Assembly (NCBI GenBank): GCA_036426205.1
Contig: CM071579.1
Coordinates: 15,321,576-15,385,575, forward strand
Source: Ascaphus truei
Lineage: Eukaryota > Chordata > Amphibia > Anura > Ascaphidae
DNA length: 64,000 nt
Direction of reading: 5' to 3'
The notes under the pieces were generated by a model. That model made no database searches and was not told the DNA's origin. It saw only the letters and a program-made list of their open reading frames with translations. This document shows positions 44,905 through 56,725 of the stretch, piece after piece. A program made the position numbers and the translations under genes. The stretch's first letter is position 1; each line of letters starts with the position of its first letter.

Positions 44905-45100
44905 AAAATATTTTACCAGGAAGTAATACATTGGGAGTTACCTCTCGTTTTCAAGTATATCCCGAGCACAGAGTTATGATGACAATACATGGTTATATTA
45001 AATTAATATAATACAACCATGTATTGTCATCATAACTCTGTGCTCGAGACATACTGAAACGTGAGATAAGTCTCAATGTATTATTTCAGAAAATATAAAA
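44905..45100. repeat. Head-to-head pair of LINE/SINE 3' ends (family A)
   Basis: The left arm reads inward TACCAGGAAGTAATACATTG, then CACAGAGTTATGATGACAAT. The right arm is its complement. They meet at TTAAATTAATATAA near 44998, forming an approximately 190-bp palindrome. Confidence 0.85.
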
Positions 45101-45480
45101 CATTTTATAATTAAAAATTAATGAAGTCCTTGAAGAAAAAACACATTGGGATTGCTTGTAAGTGTACTGTTTTGCTTTTTACTGGGAATGCATGCTTTGA
45201 TATTTCATCTTTATTGAGTGATTCTTTGGAGTACCTCGTGGAGACTTCTATGTGAACAGTTCAATCACCTCCAGAAATAGATCAGCTCAGATGGGAATAT
45301 TAATCTACCCAATTGATGTCCTAATGATGGGAAAAGAAACACACCCCATACAGGGACTTCTGCATGGGACTTCTTAAATACAGTATATGAATTGACAAAG
45401 GTAACAGATGGGCCATTACAAAGCTCTAAGATTCACCTTGAACCATAATAAGTTCCATAAATATTCATAAAGTCAAATTG
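45101..45480. other. Unassigned
   Basis: Nothing recognised. Confidence 0.35.
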
Positions 45481-45839
45481 TAGTCTCAGCAACAGCTGTA
45501 AGTTGCAGGTAAGTAGGTATTGTGATATACAGGTAAAGTCCAGTGTGGGTTAAATTGGAGAGACGGAGAGATATAAAGGGATGAGATGTTTATTGATACA
45601 CTATCTCTAAGCTGCGACACTTGGTGGGGCCGATATGCACAACAGAGGAAAAGTATCAAATTACATCTGAAGCCCCATCTCCGAATGTAGTGTTGATCAT
45701 TGCCTCCCTGTTCCTCCGTTAGCGCGGTGCAGAGCATGGCAGCTCTGTGTAAAGCACCGTCTCCCCCACATCGGATGAAATCGAATCTGTGTGATGTGCA
45801 CCTGCACGGCTGCTGCACGTCACACCAATCCGGGGTATA

Positions 45840-46085
45840 GGTGCAGGAGATCAACGTACAGTAGGATGGGTTGGACGAAGAGACGAAGAAAAAAGCAAGG
45901 AGAAAGTGCTGTAGAAGCGTGAAACTAGTGGGAGTGCTTTTCCCCTGTTTTGTTATGTATTTTTGTTTTATGTAGCTTAATACATTTCTTTTATTTTTCA
46001 TCCACCTGGTGAGTTACTGAGTGCTGTTGCATAGTCTTTTGCACAGTCTCTTCGTCCAGCCCATCCTACGTTGATCTCCTATGAA
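45840..46085 (+). mobile_element. Penelope-like repeat with inverted arms
   Basis: GGAGATCAACGTA plus GGATGGGTTGGACGAAGAGAC (45848-45888) is inverted at 46045-46078. Between them lies GAAGCGTGAAACTAGTGGGAG, a degenerate hammerhead-like half-core, and TTTTCATCCACCTGGTGAG. The open frame at 45486-46001 on the other strand crosses it and is not considered a gene. Confidence 0.45.
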
Positions 46086-46679
46086 TTGACAAAGGTTTGC
46101 ATGTGTCCAACAGCAGCCGTCAACATGGCAAAAATAACATAAATACACGCCTAGTGCTGGAGAAAAAGAAAACAGCAAAATAAGCAAACTGCTAAAGATC
46201 ATGACAGAGCATACTGAAAATAAACACTGAAAACAGCCTTCTGTTATACAGAGAACGTACAGTACAATTTGAGTCAAAGTTGTATATTGCAAAAGAGATG
46301 ACCAATTATGTAGTGTTATTGTCTCATCATAACTGCATTTGTGTGGACATCAGTAATCCAGACTGGTAACAGAAGCAACTGTACACATTATCTGCATAAA
46401 TTTCTCATCCTAAATCCCATTGCATTTTATTAAAACTATTTTTTAGTAACATTAAGAGGCGGAGAGCCAATGATTCTGCCTTCTTTTGTCACACTGTAAT
46501 AATAATGTGTCCTAAATTGTTGCTTGTTTTTAGGAAAAATCCATTACATTTCCACTTAAATCATTAGCCCTTTTGTTCTTTTAATTAGAAGTGCCTCTTT
46601 AATAGATTCGGATTCTGTAGTACCTCTGTATAGATTACCTGTTTGTGTTAAAGCAGTTGTTCAATCTAAATTAGAACAG
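46086..46679. other. Unassigned
   Basis: No feature recognised. Confidence 0.35.
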
Positions 46680-47060
46680 CGATCCGATCGGCCGGTTCCT
46701 TTGGTCCGCTAATTTCAGCAGATCAATGTCAAACAATGTAAAAAATGTCAATAACGCGTTTTGCGGATTTTTTAATTATTAACAATACACTCCGCGGATT
46801 CCGCAGCCGTGGTCGGATTTGTCGAATACAATCCATAGATTCTGCATTACGTAGGCGGCTTCTTAAGAAACAGCCAACGGATTCCTGAATCCGACGATTT
46901 GATTCTACAAATCCATCAATGAGTTGTATGCCTCTGGCGGATTTTGATGAATCTGCTCGGATTGAAACCGCCCAAATCAGTTTGCGGATTTTACACCGCA
47001 AAACAGATTTTGGGGGTAATATCAGCGAAAATCCGGGAAACTGATTTGGGCAATGTAACA
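46680..47060. mobile_element. AATCCG-rich MITE-like repeat, longest copy
   Basis: The left end GATCGGCCGGTTCCTTTGG, abundant CGGATT/AATCCG and a TTTTGCGG/CCGCAAAA pair. It shares words with 2656, 13440 and 28760. Ends are uncertain. Confidence 0.5.
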
Positions 47061-48600
47061 GGGACTTATCCCTGTTGAAGAAACTATCTCTAAAATCCAT
47101 CAGGGATCTGGTTAAGTGCAGCAGGCGATTAACAGACTCCACCTGGCTAATTAAACCAGTAAGAAAAGCCTCCTGTTGGAAACAGGAGAGAGATTCCTTA
47201 GCTCACATTTTGGGCTGACAGAAGGAGAGCAGAGAAGCCAGCACACAGACACTGTCTTGAGCACAAAGACTGTGCTGAAATCAAGACACCCAGAGACCTA
47301 TATTTCTTGGACACAGAGGACCCAGGAATCTCCCATAGACTGATATGGAGGACCACCTGCTTAAGTACCCAGGGAGTATCAGAGGTGCCACATTACCCAG
47401 TGGTTTCCTGGCAGTATCAGAAGGTGCTGTGGTACCCTGGGAGTGGAAGAAAGTGCTGCACTGTTTCCCATGTCTGGAGAAGAGAGAAATCAGAAGGGCT
47501 TTTAGGGAGAAGTTTCCTCCATGCTGATTGACTGCTTTGTAATGAATCCAATTAGGAGGAGGTATTAAGAGCATGTCCCTGTGGTCGAGACAAAGCACTC
47601 AAGGTAGAAACAGCATAGACAGAAGTGAGCTGTTAGCACAGGGAAGTGATTGGTGTCTATCTGTCCTCTTGTGTCTGTGTGTGTCTTTCCTGTTTTGTGT
47701 CTGTCTCTCCTATGTGTTTTTTGTCCTGTTTGGTGTGTGTCTGCCCTGTTGTGCGTGTGTGTGTGTTGCTGTCTGCCCTGGATGATGTATTAATTTCTGT
47801 CATGCTTTGTGGCTGTTTAGGTATCATGTTTTGTGTGTGTACAGTATCTGCCTGCTCTATTGTGTGTGAGTTAGTTTAGGTTCCAACCATTGTAGCGGTG
47901 TCTCAGAGAAGCAGCCTCCTAGCCTTCGGCGGGTGTCCTCATGACCAAGGAGCCAGACTCCACCTCTCTGGCCTTCCCCCTGCCCTCCCTTGCTCTTCTC
48001 CTTCCCACCAGCATGAGGCAGAATGGTGTTAGGTGGAGGAGTCAGGGGTGGAGCTACAGAGCTACTTAAAGCCCAGATGTTGGGGAGTGCGGCCTGTTCA
48101 CTGCCCACCAGCTATTTCCCACCCATCTCTTGTTGTAGAATCGTTTACTGACAACCATAACACTGAAATGTATCTAATTGTCAACCTTGCTGCCTCTCGT
48201 ATATTGTATGTTATATTGAAGGTTATCTTTGTTCTGTTACAGTCATGGTCATGGTCGTTATACTTTTTCATGAAAATGGAAGGAATTAAATTCCTAAGAG
48301 GAAGGGTCGTTTGACCGGTTGCCTTTGTCGTTACGGCTTTTGGGGGTAGGTGCTTGTTCTTTCCAGACTGGAAGCTGGGCTGTTCAAGCCCAGGGGAAGT
48401 GGCAAGTGGGCAGGGTCACTGACATGACTTCTGGGAGTCCACTCGCAACAACAGCCAGGTCACGTGGGTCCAACCATAAGGAGCACGGGGTCAGCGGTTC
48501 AAGGACCGGCTGATCGTTTCCTCCCCCCTTGAAAGGAGCACTCTGACAGGGAGTGGCAATTACTCCATTAGTTATTTATTTATCAAATAAAATAGCCGCA
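47061..48600. other. Unassigned; LTR-like segments
   Basis: A T/G-rich microsatellite-like run lies at 47670-47850. Around 48585 an AATAAA is followed by GCCGCAGCCTTTATACC, as in an LTR U5 or a 3' end, but ends are not demonstrated. Confidence 0.3.
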
Positions 48601-48714
48601 GCCTTTATACCTCCAGATCTTGTCTCTGTCATTATTTGTATATGTCTATGTGGGTAGTGGGCAAGAAGGAGAGGGGAGCTACCTCGCAGCCTCCCTGGTC
48701 AGGTCATCTCCACC

Positions 48715-48875
48715 TAACTCCTGGGGGAAGACATCTCTCAATAGACTACTCATTCACACGTGTGTACACATGTACAGTAGTGGTTATCTCTTCACCTCTC
48801 TCCTGGGGGAAGAAAGCTCTTAAAACACACATGTGAAGGAGCAGTCTATTAAGAGATGTCTTCCCCCCAGGAGAG
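48715..48875. repeat. Hairpin with about 35-bp arms
   Basis: CTCCTGGGGGAAGACATCTC at 48718 is inverted as GAGATGTCTTCCCCCCAGGAG near 48854-48874. A third partial copy, CTCCTGGGGGAAGAAAGC, lies at 48801. Confidence 0.8.
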
Positions 48876-48879
48876 AGGT

Positions 48880-49700
48880 GAAGATGACCTTTGCTGTTGT
48901 AAGAAGCATTGGAAGTACTGGAAGTATAAATACATTTTTTCTTGCACTTAATTTTTTTTTATTTTAACCATGTTTAACTGCACTGTGGCTCATACATAGC
49001 ACATACAATACTTTTTAACCCTTTACACGCAGCGTACATGCCACACACTCCATGCTGTTGGTTATAGTGTTTTGTTTCCTCTTCTGTCTATGCAGGGGAA
49101 GAAATACAAAAGACCCAGTATAATATTGGTAGTGTAGGATCTTCTGATGGGACCGATCTTGTGGTTGCATAACTGAAATGTTTTGGTGACCAAAGGATTT
49201 AACCAAATCAAATGAGAAAAATAAACAGAGAAAAAAGACTTTGTAATGATCTAAATAATTTGTCATATTGGATGTAGCATTGGGACTTCTTTGTCTAATT
49301 TTGCATGTTGGGGTCAATAAGAAGAGCACCAGTGTACGAAGATAACCAAAAGTTATTTAATAGATAAAAAGACAAATGCTCACTTACAAGACAAAAGTTA
49401 AAAACTTGCAACGTATAGGACAAGGCGCCAGGTTACCAGGTGTTTGTCTCACACACCGTGTTCTTAAAGTGTAAAAGTGGCACAATGGATCCAGCAGGTC
49501 CTCGGAGATCTTAACAGCTAAGGGTGTAATCTTTCAGGGCAAGCAGAAAAGCCTCTGTGGTTGGGTAAATTCCCACATGCACAGCCCAAAAGTAGCGGAA
49601 AAACTGATACACGTTCCTGTAGCTCTGTGTATTTCCGTGCATGCGTTCTCGCGTCCTTCCATCAATGCGTGATGACATCACTTGGTTAGTCCAGCAGGAA
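48880..49700. other. Unassigned, right part Penelope-like
   Basis: From about 49330 the sequence appears to belong to the minus-strand Penelope-like repeat ending with the core at 49721-49749. Confidence 0.35.
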
Positions 49701-49752
49701 ATGTCACGTATACTAACGCATTTCGTCACTACTATGTTGACTTCATCAGGGA
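49700..49752 (-). ncRNA. Hammerhead-like core in a Penelope-like repeat
   Basis: On the minus strand CTGATGA (49743-49749), a GTCA/TGAC stem II and GAAA are all present, and ATGCGTTAGTATACGT could form a mismatched stem III. The expected NUH triplet reads GTG, and no matching stem I is evident. Probably inactive. Confidence 0.45.
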
Positions 49753-50800
49753 AATCAGCTGACTCCTGAACATATGCCGCGTGTAGAATGCCTCAATGGT
49801 GAATCAGCTGTTTTCCTGTGATCTTCATAACTCCCAAGTGCTGCTAGCATCGTGTCCGTGGACCTGGTGCACTGGGTCCCATCAGAATTAAGTTTATTCC
49901 ATATCCCCCTCTCCCTTCTCACCTCTAAGCTGTACATATTAAAGTCCTGTAGACTTTCCTGATACGTCTTATGCTGTAGACCATGCAGCATTTTAGTATC
50001 ACTTTTATTTTTTTGCACGATCTCTCATTTATTTATTATATTGCCTACCACTGGTATTGGGGATACCATAAAAAGAATCAAATACTGTAAGTGCAACCCT
50101 GGACTGGCCTATCTCTCCACAAATGAACTTCCAACAAGACATACTCAAGAGGCCTCTTTCTGCAACCTGTTTCAAAAGATATTGAATTAGTTCAACCCAT
50201 TCCTTGCCAGAGGCAGCAGAGATATACATTGCTCGGCCTTGCAAGCCCCACTGGAAAACTAGCTGTCAAATGATAAAATATCCTGTGCTTGGAAGAAGAG
50301 TTTCTGACTTGTTTAATGAGGGTTCAAATTGTGCATGGTTTCTTAGATGGGGCCGAGGAAATCACGCTTTGTAAACCATGTCATACACTGATGCACAAGT
50401 GATGAAACTGCTGCAAAATAAATTAACGCCCTGAGACTCCATTTGAAACCTACACTGCATGAATGTTGCAGTATAATTGCCTTGATATCTTCCCCTAGAT
50501 AGTTCTTCACAGATATAACCGATACTGATCTGGCTGACAGAAAGAAGAGATCTGTGTAAGTTTTAATATTTCACACTAGGGTATTTGTGCATCCACAGTT
50601 TATGATAATAAGGGAACTCTGCTACTGGCTTTGGCCAGCTTTTAATGTCACTAAATCACAAAATCCTATGCTTCGTTTATTTAACACCTTCAGGACACTT
50701 TCACATATTTCACACATAGTCCACGGGACAATAAGTAATGCTATATAATAATAATATACCCTTCTAGGTATATAATCCCAAAGCAAGGTCCCATTATTTC
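49753..50800. other. Unassigned
   Basis: No feature recognised. Confidence 0.35.
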
Positions 50801-51340
50801 ACTTCACTTGCAGATATGTGAGTTTCTGTTCTGGTATATACCAGTTTTTAACTGCACTATAAGCATATGCTTTGATATTTTAACCCATTTTGGGATTATT
50901 TCACAACACTAGTATGCATTTAGCGTAGGGACCTGCTATTGAGACTTACCTTGACGTGGTTAGCAGGCTTGGCATTATTTGATCAAAGGATGTATACCAA
51001 AAGTCTCCTTTTTTCTTATAGGTATTTACACCATACATATATATATATTCCCCACTGATTGCTATCCCTAAGGGAGAAGCGCAGGGATTCACTATTTGTT
51101 TTGCACATTTGTATGGCCAATTCCTTCACTAGCTGCATGCTCCTTATACGGAGAAGCACAGTGATTATATTTGTTTTATATAATCAGTAATGACATATTC
51201 AGTGTAGGTCTCTGCTAAACAGAGTCTACCTTGACAAGGTCGGCAGGCTTGAATCACGTTTTGATCAAAAGATGCAACCAAATTACTCCTTTGTTACACA
51301 GGCTTAAGTTCTAAATGTAAAATTGTCACTAGTAGACTTT
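50801..51340. repeat. Old tandem duplication, about 260-bp unit
   Basis: ACCTTGACGTGGTTAGCAGG at 50948 and ACCTTGACAAGGTCGGCAGG at 51229 head two similar blocks, each followed by TTTTGATCAAA-like and CTCCTTTGTT/CTCCTTTTTT words. CCTTGACGTGGTTTA recurs at 57555. Confidence 0.6.
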
Positions 51341-51920
51341 AGTCCAATTGGTAGGATCACAGGATCTGTTTGTTTTCCATAACTGATAGTCCACAAGTTA
51401 ATTCCTCAGATATTTTGCAGTAGCAAAGAAGAAAAGAAACAGAGGAGGTGACAGCAGTGGAGTGAATAGGAGCCGTGTTAGACGGACAGCTGCCTAGACA
51501 CAGTGAGCTCGTGGTAACGGATGTATGTACTGTATGACTGCATTTTCTTTTAAGTTGGTTCATTAAACACAACCTTAAATGAAGCTAGACTTCTCCAGGA
51601 CCAACTAGACCTCTACACTGGAACAAAAGGTACTGATGCTTTAAAAAGCCTGCTTAGGGCAGATGGTTCTTCCATTTAGCGGAACAGTTTGCAATGGGCA
51701 TCCTGGGGCTTTATGGCTTGTGATCACTCACTGTGAAATGTGGACTGTCGCACTGAAAAGTGAACACCTTAAACAGTGCATTTACAATAAAAAAAGCTGA
51801 CTTTAAACCCAATTCTAAGCCAGGGACGTGAATCCTTTGCCACTTGATCCTTTGCCACAAATTGTGGTTTAGTAATGCACACAAGGACTTGTATTTTTAC
51901 TTTTTCTCTCTCATCCCAGC
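51341..51920. other. Unassigned
   Basis: No feature recognised. Confidence 0.35.
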
Positions 51921-52232
51921 TAGAGATGTGCACAGTTTTCACTGAAGTTTGTAAAACCCGGAAAAATTTGCCATTATTTTTTCTTGAAACATTTACCAAT
52001 AATGGCGAGCTTTTCAAGAAAAATGTCCCAAGTATTATGTCTATGCGCAAAGGTCACTTGGCTCTTTATATATTGCCATTTACAGACATTTTTTCGAAAT
52101 TCTGTCAAAATGTGAGGAAATTCAGAATAATATGAATGTGAATATGTAACAAAAAACACACAATTTAAGACAAAAACACCCAAAAATGTGGTATGCTAAA
52201 TAAAAAACGTACGCACCTCTCTAATCCCTATT
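51921..52232. mobile_element. hAT-like MITE
   Basis: The left end CTAGAGATGTGCACAG and the right end, reverse-complemented, TTAGAGAGGTGCGTACG are a weak inverted pair. AATTTGCCATTATT/AATAATGGCGAG-like words occur inside. The target duplication was not resolved. Confidence 0.45.
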
Positions 52233-52711
52233 ACATATTTGAACTTTACATTCTCCAATGTCTTCCTCTTTTTGACCAATGTTGAAGTAAAAAGCATCAA
52301 TATTACCAAGGTTTGGCTATTGAAATATCCCTGAACAAAAGACGCAAATACTGTATATTCCCTAATACTTGTCATGTGTTTTATATCTGCAAGGCTATGC
52401 AACATACAGATGTAACAGATTCCTTCTCCCATCTAATGTGTTATAGGGGGATATTGTGAGATATTCTGCGTTATAACAGGATAGAATGTGTTATCTGGGG
52501 GAACAATGTCACTTGCTAGATCTTATACAATGAAACAGTTAAACGTTGTAGAGAAGGTGTTACATTGCTGACTACCGTAAGGCAGCAATACTACATTCAA
52601 CACCCCTTTTTTATGTAAAGTATGTGACAATGTTTAATTCTACATCTTTACCTAAGCTGGCAATCGTTTGGTACTCCTGTTATAAATTTGTCAACATCCT
52701 GATTGTGTGCC
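52233..52711. other. Unassigned
   Basis: No feature recognised. Confidence 0.35.
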
Positions 52712-52714
52712 TAA

Positions 52715-52990
52715 GGCTGAGTCCCCGCTGGCGCTGAGCTTGCTGAGTGGGCGGCGCTTGGCGCGGTTATTTACATATATATATATATATATGCAAGTTC
52801 CGGCTCACGCGATGCGCGCGGGCACACACTCGATGCTTTTGTAAGTAAATTTTTTAAACTTTCCCGCTTGCTCAGATAGCCTGCAATTGCGTCCCCCGCC
52901 GATGTGCCCCCCGCGCGCGCATGCGCAAGTTGTAGGACACCCGGCGCTCATGCTTAGAGCATGACGCTCAGCGCCAGCGGGGACTCAGCC
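52715..52990. mobile_element. PIF/Harbinger-type MITE, 25-bp perfect termini
   Basis: A 276-bp element between TAA at 52712-52714 and 52991-52993. Both ends begin GGCTGAGTCCCCGCTGG and pair perfectly for about 25 bp. It has an internal (AT)n run at 52774-52792 and CpG-rich GCGCGCG patches. No coding capacity. The perfect ends imply a relatively recent insertion. Confidence 0.93.
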
Positions 52991-53039
52991 TAACATACAG
53001 TAATGGCTGCTTCAGTCAGTGTAACTCAGTAGCTACAAT

Positions 53040-53360
53040 GTATTCTTATATAATAAGGTAACATTATCTATTGTCACAGTTTGCAGACAAACTGCTGGGA
53101 ATATTGGCAACAAATGATCACAAACAGGATTGCAAAGGTGTGTTAAAATCAAAGGTTGCTTTAAAACTCATTAAAAATAGCATTGAGTTATAACATGTTG
53201 TTTAACTCAGTTGAAGAGTCATGTCATGTGCCTATGATATTGTCGTTATCATTTGGATGTATGTTGTTCTCAATAAAAAAAAAGTGATACAAAAAAATAG
53301 CATTGAGTTGAATTAAAAAAAATGCAGTATTATCTATTACTACAGAACTGATTTATTTTA
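53040..53360. repeat. Dispersed repeat R2, second copy
   Basis: Matches 26700-26945 in order, including ATTGGCAACAAATGATCAC. Confidence 0.6.
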
Positions 53361-53774
53361 AAATTATATAATATTTCACATGTTTTGCTGCTTTAATTAC
53401 GCTGCAATAGTAATGTGTGTTACTTGATAGGACTGCACAGTGTGAAGTATACGGAACGGCCTGCCCCTAACACAATAATATTAACTTTAGTGGAGACACA
53501 CTGCACTGTATAGCAACCCATGATAAATCCGGACAGTGTTCTGGTTAATGCAAAGCAAAAAAACAAAAAAAAAGATGTTTCATGAAAAGTGGCAAAAAAA
53601 ACCAAAGATATATTATGGTAAGCACACCAGGTGAAAACGTTCACATTTGCATTACACGAATGCCATGTAACAGATATGTTCACCTGTTTAAAGGGAGTAG
53701 TTACTGCCCTACACAGACATTGCAGAGTAAGAGGCAATACCAGTAATGAAATGTTATTGCTCTTACTTTGCCAG

Positions 53775-53847
53775 TGCAAGAGATGCTGCACCATCTGCAA
53801 AGAATTCCCTGGAGGTGCACTTCACTGCTAGATTTACTGACGCCAGG
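53775..53847 (+). CDS. Weak internal exon candidate
   Basis: The acceptor ACTTTGCCAG is preceded by a pyrimidine stretch, and the donor is CCAG|GTAAGT. Two of three frames are open across the 73 bp. There is no domain and no proof of use. It could precede 54950, but only in a different frame from the longest reading there. Confidence 0.15.
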
Positions 53848-54949
53848 TAAGTTTCGTAATGCCAGCTGGAAGTACTTCTTCGGGTGCAATCATTTTAGTA
53901 CCATAATATCTTCTTTTATGGGGTAAATGAAACTGCATCCGTAATGACAGACATGCAATAGTATTTCTGGGCCCTGGCTATTAAACTGAATCATAAGCAG
54001 CTGGGGGAGTAAACAAATTAGAACAGAATTGCATGTTTACTAGTACTTGCTTATAATAAGATAGTATAGATACGATATTTTTTTTTCTTTCTACATTCCA
54101 GCAGTTTTATCTGTACTTCCAAAATGTAAGCTAAGTAAAAAAAAAAAAAATCCTGAATAATTCAGGAAATTAATTTCTTGCTTCTCATGAAGTAGAAGTG
54201 TGTGTCTTACAAAACGCTTAGCATGAGCCAGAAAAACATCATTTTTACAAGTGCATAAAATCAAATCAATGCTAGACTGTGTGAAGCTGATAAACCAGAA
54301 AGGTGAAGAATACATTCTGTACGTAATGTGCTCCTATATGAAAGTGATATTGGGAACATCACCATTATTTAGAACAGAACTCTTTTAGGAAAGAGTGACA
54401 AGATGAGAACTAGTCTTAAAGTTATAGTTTTATTTTCTCGTTCCCCCCCAAAATTGTCTGTGCACAAACTGCTTTTTTGTTTCCAGGGACACACCTCATT
54501 GGAAAATTAAATATCCTTTTGTGGAGGATCATTGATGTAACATAATTGTATACAGAATCCCTCCGTGTCCCCATTGATGCTAACTGGGCATGTTATATAC
54601 TCTGGAATCCTGTATTTAGAGAATGAAAGAGAGAGGTTTGAGGAATTAAGCTAATTGGAGAAAAGTTTTAGAGGCGTAGTGTATAACACTCCTAATTAAA
54701 GCGTGCTAGTGGGACGTCTCTTTTCACTAAAAGATACAACTAAAAAGCCCTTGTTTATAATGAATTAAACAGCTAAAGACTAAAAGAATGAATAGTAATA
54801 ATACATTACACTGTTGCTACACTAAAGGTAAGGATGTGTTTTGGTTTTATGTTGTTGCTTTTACAGGTTATTTTAGCAAATCCATTATTGTGAACACTTT
54901 GTGAAGCAATTCAGTCGGGATCTTTTGAATTGTTGCTTTCTTTCCTCAG

Positions 54950-55087
54950 GACACATCAAGTTCCATCAAGCAATCTCACAATAACAGCACGGCTTCACTC
55001 AACACTCGTCCATATCATTTGCTAATGGATCCAATGCTAAAACAGCCATTAATGTTACAATACGCATATTCCAAACAATACTTTTAG
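54950..55087 (+). CDS. Candidate terminal exon, unidentified gene
   Basis: The acceptor is a strong pyrimidine tract, TTTCTTTCCTCAG, with no competing AG for about 35 bases upstream. In phase 0 it is open for 45 codons, starting DTSSSIKQSHNNSTASL and ending LQYAYSKQYF, then TAG at 55085-55087. The Ser/Asn/Gln-rich start resembles the tail encoded by 18656-31394, and the phase would match its exons. It could be an alternative last exon of that gene or belong to another gene, or be chance. I do not recognise it. Confidence 0.35.
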   Translation, partial: DTSSSIKQSHNNSTASLNTRPYHLLMDPMLKQPLMLQYAYSKQYF

Positions 55088-55247
55088 AAACAGTAACTAA
55101 CCATTAACGGCAGCTCAATGGAAATGTTTTCCAGATCCCCGCTGTAAAGACCAATGCGGCTGGTCACGCTGCCACCCCTAAATTCACTGCGCACCGTGTT
55201 TTTTCCATCTGTGCTTGCGTGCGCTCGTGGTCTCAGTAAGGAGACTT

Positions 55248-55858
55248 AATGACCCATCAGGATTAACACAGCGGGGGTCCCTGCGTCTGAATGGGACTCG
55301 CGCTGTGTGAATCCTACCGGGCTGCACCTGTCTGTAAGAGACGCGCAGTAAGAGTGAGACTGAATCAGGCACTCTCCCTGTGAGGCCATCGCACGGCTTT
55401 CATTTTATTTTAACAACACCGTTATTGAAGCAGGGGGTCTCCAGAGCGTTACCGCATTAATTTCATGTCCGGGTACCCCCTGCTTCCCAAATTACGCTAA
55501 GTGGTGCCAGTATGTCACTGCATTGTTTAAATGTTCGGTCACGTGTGCCGTCACAAAGCAGTATTTAATCATGGTGGGGGTACCGGCGCCCCATAATGGG
55601 GCCTCTAACTCGGGAAGCAAGGGGTACCCGTTCATGAAATAAACGGGGTTCAGCGCTGGAAACTCCCTGCTTCAATAACTGTGTTATTAAAAGGAAAGAC
55701 GCATGATCGCCTAATAGAGGCGCGCAGGTAGAGCGACTGATTCAGTCTCACTCTTACTGCTCGTCTCTTACAGACAGGTGTAGCCTGATAGGATTCACAC
55801 AGCACGAGTCCCATTCAGACGAAGGGACCCCCGCTGTGTTAATCCCGATGGGTCATTA
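55248..55858. repeat. Large palindromic element, arms about 280 bp
   Basis: From TAATGACCCATCAGGATTAA at 55248 the sequence is mirrored in complement, ending at 55858. Both arms contain CACAGCGGGGGTCCC, CACCTGTCTGTAAGAGACG and ATTGAAGCAGGG words. The centre lies near 55540. It is probably a non-autonomous DNA element or a fold-back pair. The minus frame 55184-55372 lies inside it and is not a gene. Confidence 0.85.
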
Positions 55859-56006
55859 CTGACTACTATGCAGTGCGCCACGGACTGTCAAGGCATTGCA
55901 CATGGTTTACCAGCCCATTCCCGTAGCCACACGACCGACCATAGTGCTGCATCTGTAAGTCGCAGCATTTAACAACTTCAATTCTCCACCTCTGAATCAA
56001 TTGAGT

Positions 56007-56222
56007 CAGGGGGGCTCAAGTCCAGTCCTCAAGTCCCCCCAACCGGTCAGATTTGTAGGGTATCCCAGCTTCAGCACAGGTGGTTCAATCAGTGGCTTAG
56101 TCCTCTGATTGAGCCACCTGTGCTGAAGCAGGGGCTGATTGAGCCAACTGTGCTGAAGCTGGGATAGCCTGAACACCTTACTTGTGGAGGGGGGGTTTGA
56201 GGACTGGAGTTGAGCCCCCGTG
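56007..56222. mobile_element. hAT-type MITE (CAGGGG..CTCAA family), second copy
   Basis: Inverted ends CAGGGGGGCTCAAGTCCAG and CTGGAGTTGAGCCCCCGTG. Internal TCAGCACAGGTGGTTCAATC and GATTGAGCCACCTGTGCTGA. Sister to 23597-23826. Confidence 0.8.
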
Positions 56223-56308
56223 GATTACTTAACCTGTCAATTTGTAAATGTGTCCACCATTGGACATTTAAATGAGAATATGTTTTGAATTTACGTCTTT
56301 TAAGGTTA

Positions 56309-56500
56309 TATATTGTATTGTATTGTATGTCTTTATTTATATAGCGCCATTAGTGTACATAGCGCTTCACAGTAGTAATACATGTGGTAATCAAATAAAT
56401 AACAGATAATATAAATAACAGATCATGGGAATAAGTGCTTTAGACATAAAAGTAACATTTCGGAAGAGGAATCCCTGCCCCGAGGAGCTTACAGTCTAAT
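56309..56500 (-). mobile_element. L2-type LINE 3' UTR, minus strand
   Basis: (TATTG)n, then TCTTTATTTATATAGCGCCA, GCGCTTCACAGTAGTAATAC and CCCCGAGGAGCTTACAGTCT. An uninterrupted example of the sequence split by the MITE at 29418. Confidence 0.85.
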
Positions 56501-56564
56501 TATTTATTTTAGTTATACTGGGAAAACAAAGGGGGGGGGGAGGTCGCCTCGTTCATCCTTTCTT

Positions 56565-56725
56565 CCATGTAGTAACAAAGGAGGGAGAGGGAGAAGAGGC
56601 TTTGATACCCTTTATTGGACCAACAAGTAGCTGATACTGTTACAAGCTTTCCAACCTCTCAGGGTCCATCATCTGTTTGGCAGAGATGCAGAAACAACAA
56701 ACTCCTTCTCCCTCCGTTGGTACTA
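56565..56725 (-). mobile_element. Penelope-like repeat end
   Basis: The + strand ACCCTTTATTGGACCAACAA and AAGCTTTCCAACCTCTCAGG is the complement of a widespread vertebrate Penelope-type tail. A decayed hammerhead-like core (GATGATGGACC then GGTTGGAAAGC on the minus strand) precedes it. GGAGGGAGAGGGAGAA and its inverse flank the unit. Confidence 0.5.

Noticed and set aside
45486..46001. 171-codon minus-strand open frame
   Set aside because: It overlaps an inverted Penelope-like repeat, has no domain or splice support, and has a Cys/Ser/Tyr-rich composition typical of antisense repeat sequence.
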